From Anaerohalosphaeraceae bacterium (GTDB taxonomy: Bacteria > Planctomycetota > Phycisphaerae > Sedimentisphaerales > Anaerohalosphaeraceae): 11,762 bases of DNA. The notes beneath the pieces were generated by a model that was given only the letters and a program-made list of their open reading frames with translations, did no database searches and had not been told where the DNA came from. The translations under genes were made by a program, and so were the position numbers. Shown here one piece after another: positions 7,904-11,762 of this stretch. The DNA is taken from NCBI GenBank assembly GCA_030671565.1, contig DAOVIC010000040.1, positions 1 to 11,762 on the forward strand, read 5' to 3'. Position 1 is the first letter of the stretch, and every line of letters begins with the position of its first letter.

Positions 7904-7932
7904 ATTATACCCGAAGTACGCCCCAGAGGCAA
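7904..7932 (-). promoter_or_regulatory. Sigma70-type promoter for tyrS
   Basis: On the minus strand, TTGCCT (7927-7932, 4/6) is separated by 17 bp from a perfect TATAAT (7904-7909). Initiation near 7897 would leave a leader of about 32 nt before tyrS. The -35 element sits in the loop of an imperfect GCCCC/GGGGC inverted repeat (7920-7938). That repeat could mark the end of the upstream transcript or bind a regulator; neither is shown. Confidence 0.6.
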
Positions 7933-7959
7933 GGGGGCAGATATGAGAGGGGATTTTGA

Positions 7960-8508
7960 TCAATTATCCGTGGAATTCTTGCTGCATGGGGCCGTTTCGC
8001 CTTTTTTTCGGTTGAATATGATAACCGTACGTACATAGAGCAGTATGGCAGCGGCTGTAAATACCAGGCATATAACTTCTATCGTATCCTGCCGCGCATC
8101 ATACGGGAGGCTTATTAGCCGCCAGAGAACATTTTTTTTGTAAGGCCAGAACGGCTGGAGGTCCCAATGATAAAAACCGTCAATGAGTACATGAAGCCAA
8201 ACTCCCAGGACGCCTGCTAAAACCATCTTCCATAATTTAGCTTCGTAGAGTACATGAAGTTTCTTCATCAACCAGTTGAGCGGACGCCTGAAAAACCAGC
8301 ACACCAGTCCAAGTAACGCACCTGCAAAACCGCCTACAAGAAAAGAGTGAAAATGCCAGTGACGGTGAGAAAGTGATGGGTGTGCTGCGAACAATACTTC
8401 AATATCAACGATGACATTGGCAAGGATTATCACAGCCGGATCGACCCACTTGCGAAACAGCAATCCAAAAAAACCATTGGTCCCGATGTGATAGAGTGGA
8501 AACGGCAT
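7960..8508 (-). CDS. Membrane protein resembling YdjM/DUF457-type predicted metal-dependent hydrolases
   Basis: This 182-aa integral membrane protein has about four hydrophobic segments (near residues 23-40, 57-73, 95-110 and 143-166). Conserved-looking polar residues lie at their edges: His7, Asp35, the His cluster SHRHWHFHS (47-55), then HVLIDGFYHWDLQPFWPY (106-123) with His106, Asp110 and His114. Spaced His/Asp residues in a small membrane protein match the YdjM-like inner-membrane family, predicted hydrolases of unknown substrate. The ATG shares one base with the hldD stop (TAATG). Its ribosome site AGGA lies inside the last codons of hldD, so translation is probably coupled. Coupling to hldD suggests an envelope role, but that is inference. 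The C-terminal tail is short, polar and cytoplasmic-looking. Confidence 0.75.
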   Translation of the reverse strand: MPFPLYHIGTNGFFGLLFRKWVDPAVIILANVIVDIEVLFAAHPSLSHRHWHFHSFLVGGFAGALLGLVCWFFRRPLNWLMKKLHVLYEAKLWKMVLAGVLGVWLHVLIDGFYHWDLQPFWPYKKNVLWRLISLPYDARQDTIEVICLVFTAAAILLYVRTVIIFNRKKGETAPCSKNSTDN

Positions 8509-9485
8509 TACTTTCCTGACAGGTATCCGTCATTTTGCAGGTAGTTTTGTACGTAGTCCTTTATTGCTTCTTCGAGTGAGGTTTGCTTTTTGTCGTACCC
8601 TGCGTCCTGAAGTTTTGTAATGTCAGCCTGTGTGAAGTATTGATATTTGCCCTGGAGTTCTTCGGGCATCGGCATGTATTCGATGTCCGGCTTTTTGTTC
8701 ATTGCGACGAAAACAGCTTTTGCCAGATCGTTCCATGATCTCGCTTTGCCCGTTCCGAGGTTGAATATTCCGTTTACGTCCGGATTGTCCATAAAGAACA
8801 GGGTCATGTCGACGCAGTCTTTAATGTAAAGAAAGTCCCTTAACTGCTCGCCGTCGGCGTAATCTAAATGGTGGGATTTGAAAAGATTAACTTTGCCCGA
8901 TTCGCTGATCTGTTCGAAGGCTTTTATTACGAAGCTTCTCATTTTTCCTTTGTGGTATTCGTTCGGCCCGAAGACATTGAAGAATTTCAGTCCGACGACG
9001 CTGTCGAGCAAGCCGGTTTTCTTTGCCCATAGATCGAACATCTGCTTGGAGTACCCGTACATGTTCAGCGGCAAAAGTTCTTCCAGTTTTCCCTCGTCGT
9101 CTGCAAATCCTTTTTCGCCGTCGCCGTATGTTGCCGCGCTTGATGCGTAGATGAAACGTATGTTTTTTTCGGTAGCGAAGCAGGCGAGCATTTTTGAGCA
9201 TTCATAGTTGTTTTTTACGAGGTATGACGCATCGGTTTCTGTCGTATCCGAACATGCTCCCATGTGGATTATCGTATCGATGGGCCAGTCGATATGTTCC
9301 GTGGCGAGCATTTCGTAAAACTCATCCGCCTCGATGTAGTCCGCATATTGCAGGTTGCGCAGATTCTTCCACTTCTGATCGCTTTCCAGAAAGTCCACAA
9401 TAACAATATCGCTGATACCTCTTGCGTTAAGGCCTGCAACTATTGCCGAACCAATAAAACCTGCTCCACCGGTTACAACTATCAT
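8508..9485 (-). CDS. hldD: ADP-L-glycero-D-manno-heptose 6-epimerase
   Basis: HldD (RfaD) is an NADP-dependent epimerase that makes ADP-L-glycero-beta-D-manno-heptose, the precursor of inner-core heptose in lipopolysaccharide. It belongs to the extended short-chain dehydrogenase family. The Rossmann motif TGGAGFIG (residues 5-12) is at the N-terminus. The catalytic set includes the Ser stretch YASSAATYG and Y143-x3-K147 (NMYGYSKQMF). Family stretches HMGACSDTTE, FNVFGPNEYHKG and RDFLYIKDC are all present. The length is 325 aa against 310 in E. coli. An in-frame ATG ten codons upstream exists, but GGAG (9492-9495) lies 6 nt before the inner ATG at 9485, which also gives the canonical MIVVTGGAG start, so I chose 9485. 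A membrane protein gene is fused to its stop by one base. Other heptose genes (gmhA, hldE, gmhB) are not in the window. Confidence 0.95.
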   Translation of the reverse strand: MIVVTGGAGFIGSAIVAGLNARGISDIVIVDFLESDQKWKNLRNLQYADYIEADEFYEMLATEHIDWPIDTIIHMGACSDTTETDASYLVKNNYECSKMLACFATEKNIRFIYASSAATYGDGEKGFADDEGKLEELLPLNMYGYSKQMFDLWAKKTGLLDSVVGLKFFNVFGPNEYHKGKMRSFVIKAFEQISESGKVNLFKSHHLDYADGEQLRDFLYIKDCVDMTLFFMDNPDVNGIFNLGTGKARSWNDLAKAVFVAMNKKPDIEYMPMPEELQGKYQYFTQADITKLQDAGYDKKQTSLEEAIKDYVQNYLQNDGYLSGK

Positions 9486-9527
9486 TTTTTTCTCCGTATT
9501 ACAGTCTGAATCCAAATGCCAGGGTCT

Positions 9528-9556
9528 AGATTATTGGTTTTTGCACGGCATGTCAA
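9528..9556 (-). promoter_or_regulatory. Candidate promoter for hldD
   Basis: On the minus strand there is a perfect -35 TTGACA at 9551-9556. The best-placed -10 is TAATCT (9528-9533, spacing 17). AATAAT (9530-9535) matches better but is only 15 bp away. The site lies between the terminator at 9596-9620 and the hldD start, which makes biological sense because the upstream small transcript should end there. Confidence 0.5.
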
Positions 9557-9595
9557 ATAAAACAATTATCCCGGAAAGCGATTTTGCCTGCGCAT

Positions 9596-9620
9596 AAAAA
9601 AGCCGGCCCGAAGGCCGGCT
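9596..9620 (-). terminator. Intrinsic terminator with UUCG tetraloop, ending the 31-codon gene
   Basis: Read on the minus strand, AGCCGGCC and GGCCGGCT form a perfect 8-bp, GC-rich stem closed by a TTCG tetraloop, followed directly by a run of T (six counting the last stem base). Stem arms on the plus strand are 9601-9608 and 9613-9620. On the plus strand the hairpin is followed by CTTGAATTG, so termination is one-directional. Its presence implies a transcript arriving from higher coordinates, and the only candidate is the 31-codon ORF. Confidence 0.88.
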
Positions 9621-9643
9621 CTTGAATTGTAAACTATCGTTTA

Positions 9644-9739
9644 CTAGCAAAGTGCGATGTAGCTGGCAATTGCCAGAACGAGAATCCTCTTCTTGGTTTC
9701 AAAGAACGGAAGCCACACCTTCATGTAAAACTTATTCAT
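9644..9739 (-). CDS. Small hydrophobic peptide, 31 aa, unrecognised
   Basis: This is a 31-codon ORF (ATG at 9739, TAG at 9644-9646). GGGAG (9746-9750) sits 6 nt before the ATG, one of the strongest ribosome sites in the window. The peptide has an aromatic, hydrophobic N-terminal stretch (FYMKVWLPFF, residues 4-13), a charged hinge ETKKR (14-18) and a hydrophobic C-terminal stretch ILVLAIASYIALC (19-31) ending in a single Cys. This layout suggests membrane association. A promoter lies about 65 nt upstream of the ATG and an intrinsic terminator 24 nt after the stop, so it forms a complete transcript of about 210 nt. I know no family for it. Alternatives are a type I toxin-like peptide, a small membrane regulator, or a non-coding RNA with a chance ORF. 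The strong SD and flanking signals favour a translated gene. Confidence 0.62.
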   Translation of the reverse strand: MNKFYMKVWLPFFETKKRILVLAIASYIALC

Positions 9740-9749
9740 AGCTTACTCC

Positions 9750-9770
9750 CTACCTAAGGTTCACTCTCAT
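9750..9770 (-). other. Possible 6-codon leader ORF before the 31-aa gene
   Basis: ATG at 9770 opens a six-codon frame, MRVNLR, that stops at TAG (9750-9752). AAGGG lies only 3 nt upstream, which is tight for initiation. The final G of the stop codon is the first G of the GGGAG ribosome site of the 31-aa gene, so translation of one could open or block the other. An ORF this short arises easily by chance. Confidence 0.25.
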
Positions 9771-9811
9771 CTACCCTTACTCTCGAAGCCTGAGTCGTCC
9801 CTGATTGCCTT

Positions 9812-9840
9812 ATTATAACAGAAATCAGCTGGAAATTCAA
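9812..9840 (-). promoter_or_regulatory. Sigma70-type promoter of the 31-aa gene
   Basis: On the minus strand, TTGAAT (9835-9840, 4/6) is followed after exactly 17 bp by a perfect TATAAT (9812-9817). Initiation near 9805 gives a leader of about 65 nt. It faces away from rimO, so the two units are divergent. Confidence 0.65.
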
Positions 9841-9980
9841 GTTCTGGGCTGCAATTTAGCCATAAGTCCTTGTTTTACAGTAGTTTACGAGATACCCGGG
9901 CGAAGGTTTTTTTTGGGGTCAGGTACCGGCAAATGTGAAATATTTAGACTAGACGGGGTGTTTGTGGTATTGTCTCCGGT

Positions 9981-11330
9981 ATGAAAAGAAAACAGCAAAA
10001 TATCGTTACGGTCGGATTTGTGGCACTGGGCTGTCCCAAGAATATAGTCGACAGCGAAAGAATGCTTGCCGAGATCGGAGGGGCCGGTTTTGTTATTTCG
10101 CCTGATGTCGACAATGCTGATGTCGTGGTCATCAACACCTGCGGATTCATCGCCCCAGCCAAAGAAGAGGCTCTCGATGCTATCGCACAGGCGATCGAGC
10201 AGAAGGAAAAAGGCAGTGTCCGTAAAGTTATCGTTGCCGGCTGTCTTTCCCAGCGGATGGGCGCCGAACTGGCGAAAATGAAAGGGATAGATGCTGTCGT
10301 AGGCCTTGGAGAGCGTGACAATATCGCTAAAATAATCCGAAAAACGCTGAAAAGGTCCAGGCGTCAGGATATGGAGGTGTACGTTGGCGATGTAGGTTCA
10401 CAGGCAGCAGATGACCGGGGCAGGCTCTTGATAACGCCGGCGCATTGGGCATATTTGCGAATAAGCGAAGGCTGCGACAGGCGCTGTTCATTCTGTACCA
10501 TACCTGCGATACGCGGGCGGTTTCGCAGCAAACCCGAAGATATGATACTTGAAGAAGCTAAGGAACTTATCGATAACGGCGCGGTAGAACTTAGCATCAT
10601 CGCCCAGGACAGCAATTATTATGGCCGTGATTTCGGGATCAAAAACGGGCTTTGCGAATTGTTAAAGAAAATTGAGAAGATCGACGGGCTGAATTGGCTT
10701 CGTTTGATGTATTTGTATCCGGCCGGTGTTGACGATGAACTCATCGAGACGATCGCACAAAGTGGAAAGATTACCAATTATGTCGACATGCCGATCCAGC
10801 ATATAAATAACGATATTTTAAAATCGATGCGTCGCAGCGACCGCAAAGAAACAACGATGGAGCTTATCGAAAAACTCCGTTCCGCAATGGGCGATATAGT
10901 TCTTCGGACAACTGTTATCGCCGGTTTTCCGGGTGAAACTGATGAGCAGTTCGCCGAATTGGCAGATTTTATCAAGTGGGCAAGATTCGATGCGCTTGGA
11001 TGTTTCCCGTTCTTTGCTGAAGAAGGTACGCCGGCTGCGGAGTTGGCCGATCAGATCCCGGAAGAAGTAAGGCACCAGCGAGCCGATACAATCATGCGTA
11101 TCCAACAGGAGATCGCATTTGAAAAGATAAATGCACTTGCCGGCAGGGAGTTAACATGCCTGGTAGACGACGCTGTCGATAACGGCGCAGCAGTAGGCAG
11201 ATATTACGGTCAGGCTCCACACATCGATAGCCTGTGTCACATAAAAGGGTGTAAAGGTCAGCCGGGCGATTTTGTCAAAGTAAAGGTGCTCGAAGGAGCC
11301 GATTATGATCTTGTTGTCGAGCAAATTTAG
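9981..11330 (+). CDS. rimO: Ribosomal protein S12 methylthiotransferase RimO
   Basis: RimO is a radical-SAM enzyme that adds a methylthio group to the conserved Asp of ribosomal protein S12 (Asp89 in E. coli, often numbered 88). The 449-aa protein has the expected three domains. The N-terminal UPF0004 domain binds one iron-sulfur cluster through Cys18 (ALGCPKNIVDSE), Cys54 (NTCGFI) and Cys88 (AGCLS). The radical-SAM core has C165-x3-C169-x2-C172 (EGCDRRCSFCTIPAIRGR). A C-terminal TRAM domain covers about residues 385-449. CTIPAIRGRFRS and the short spacing distinguish it from the tRNA enzyme MiaB. No good Shine-Dalgarno precedes the ATG (only GGT directly before it), and the 140 nt upstream (9841-9980) show no convincing promoter, so initiation is probably weak or leader-independent. 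The start is supported by the family N-terminus. A phosphatidyltransferase gene follows after 70 nt. Confidence 0.96.
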   Translation: MKRKQQNIVTVGFVALGCPKNIVDSERMLAEIGGAGFVISPDVDNADVVVINTCGFIAPAKEEALDAIAQAIEQKEKGSVRKVIVAGCLSQRMGAELAKMKGIDAVVGLGERDNIAKIIRKTLKRSRRQDMEVYVGDVGSQAADDRGRLLITPAHWAYLRISEGCDRRCSFCTIPAIRGRFRSKPEDMILEEAKELIDNGAVELSIIAQDSNYYGRDFGIKNGLCELLKKIEKIDGLNWLRLMYLYPAGVDDELIETIAQSGKITNYVDMPIQHINNDILKSMRRSDRKETTMELIEKLRSAMGDIVLRTTVIAGFPGETDEQFAELADFIKWARFDALGCFPFFAEEGTPAAELADQIPEEVRHQRADTIMRIQQEIAFEKINALAGRELTCLVDDAVDNGAAVGRYYGQAPHIDSLCHIKGCKGQPGDFVKVKVLEGADYDLVVEQI

Positions 11331-11400
11331 TGGTTGAATTATCCTGAAATTACGGTAAACTTTAAGATACGATTTGAAACTTTCGCGGAAGGCAGGCATC

Positions 11401-11762
11401 GTGGGTAAAGAAGGCAAGGGAATAATAAAGCACATACCCAATGCCCTGACGGTGGGACGTCTGGTGCTTACGGTTATATTTCTGGGGATGATCCTCTATA
11501 CCCCCAAACTCGGTGAAGAACATCCTTCAAACTTCCTTCTCGTTGCTTTTCTTCTGTTTGTTGTAACAGGCCTGACCGACATTGTCGACGGCAAGATCGC
11601 CCGTGCCTTTAACGTTACCAGTAAATTCGGCCGTATTGTCGACCCGCTTGCCGATAAGTTTCTCGTCTGCGGCGCATTTTTATGTTTTGCGATAGTCGGC
11701 CAGCCCCAGATGTATCAATTGGAAATCTCGACGCGTGCGATGGACATACTTCGCTGGTCAGC
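11401..11762 (+). CDS. pgsA: CDP-alcohol phosphatidyltransferase, probably PgsA (3' end outside window)
   Basis: This is a membrane enzyme that transfers a phosphatidyl group from CDP-diacylglycerol to an alcohol. For PgsA the acceptor is glycerol-3-phosphate, the first step toward phosphatidylglycerol and cardiolipin. The 120 visible residues carry the full family motif D-x2-DG-x2-AR-x8-G-x3-D-x3-D: Asp60, Asp63, Gly64, Ala67, Arg68, Gly77, Asp81 and Asp85. The N-terminal KHIPNALTVGRL is the usual entry to the first membrane helix (about 18-33), with a second at about 44-58. The start is GTG at 11401, with GGAAGG (11387-11392) 8 nt upstream; no ATG is better placed. Location next to rimO, as in many bacterial genomes, favours PgsA, but the motif alone cannot exclude another CDP-alcohol transferase. 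Confidence 0.85.
   Translation, partial: MGKEGKGIIKHIPNALTVGRLVLTVIFLGMILYTPKLGEEHPSNFLLVAFLLFVVTGLTDIVDGKIARAFNVTSKFGRIVDPLADKFLVCGAFLCFAIVGQPQMYQLEISTRAMDILRWS

Noticed and set aside
7920..7938. GCCCC/GGGGC inverted repeat between the membrane protein gene and tyrS, possible terminator
   Set aside because: 5-bp stem with a 9-nt loop and no T run on either strand. It overlaps the tyrS promoter, so it is noted there only.
9486..9515. N-terminal extension of HldD from the ATG at 9515
   Set aside because: The ten extra residues (MDSDCNTEKK) precede the normal family start, and the strong GGAG sits before the inner ATG.
9841..9980. Search for a promoter, Fur box or riboswitch upstream of rimO
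   Set aside because: Only poor -35/-10 pairs (for example TTGGGG-17-TGAAAT) and a T8 run without a stem; nothing supportable.
11331..11400. TTGAAT plus a downstream AT-rich stretch as a promoter for the phosphatidyltransferase gene
   Set aside because: The hexamer at the correct 17-bp spacing is AAACTT, a poor -10; co-transcription with rimO is simpler.

Overview
The window looks like ordinary chromosomal backbone of a diderm bacterium. Heptose/LPS biosynthesis (hldD), an oversized SecA and the general style of the proteins point to the Planctomycetota, with Phycisphaerae most plausible. That placement is inferred from protein character and is not proven here. There is no rRNA, tRNA, CRISPR array, transposase or phage gene, and nothing suggests recent transfer.

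Positions 1-5829, plus strand: the 3' part of rnr (RNase R), then efp (elongation factor P) with its own candidate promoter, secA (preprotein translocase ATPase, 1224 aa) and a fur-family metalloregulator. The gaps after efp (39 nt) and secA (43 nt) hold no convincing terminator, so efp-secA-fur may be one operon covering translation of proline stretches, protein export and metal homeostasis. SecA is the most unusual large protein. It has a coiled-coil hairpin in the preprotein-binding region and about five degenerate copies of a W-x4-F element where most SecAs have one.

Positions 5857-7932, minus strand: a tyrS-led unit. A good sigma70-type promoter (TTGCCT-17-TATAAT) precedes tyrS. A 193-aa protein I do not recognise follows 21 nt after tyrS, and then a basic ORF of about 52 aa that ends convergently with fur.

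Positions 7960-9485, minus strand: hldD (ADP-glyceromanno-heptose 6-epimerase) and a 182-aa His/Asp-rich membrane protein of the YdjM-like type. They share one base (TAATG) and are probably translationally coupled.

Positions 9596-9840, minus strand: a self-contained tiny transcription unit too short for routine gene calling. It has a promoter (TTGAAT-17-TATAAT), a leader of about 65 nt with a 6-codon mini-ORF, a strong Shine-Dalgarno (GGGAG), a 31-codon ORF for a hydrophobic peptide, and a textbook intrinsic terminator with a UUCG tetraloop. This is the best candidate for something undescribed. The rest of the gap before rimO (9841-9980) shows no clear feature.

Positions 9981-11762, plus strand: rimO (ribosomal protein S12 methylthiotransferase), then a GTG-started CDP-alcohol phosphatidyltransferase (probably pgsA) cut by the window end.
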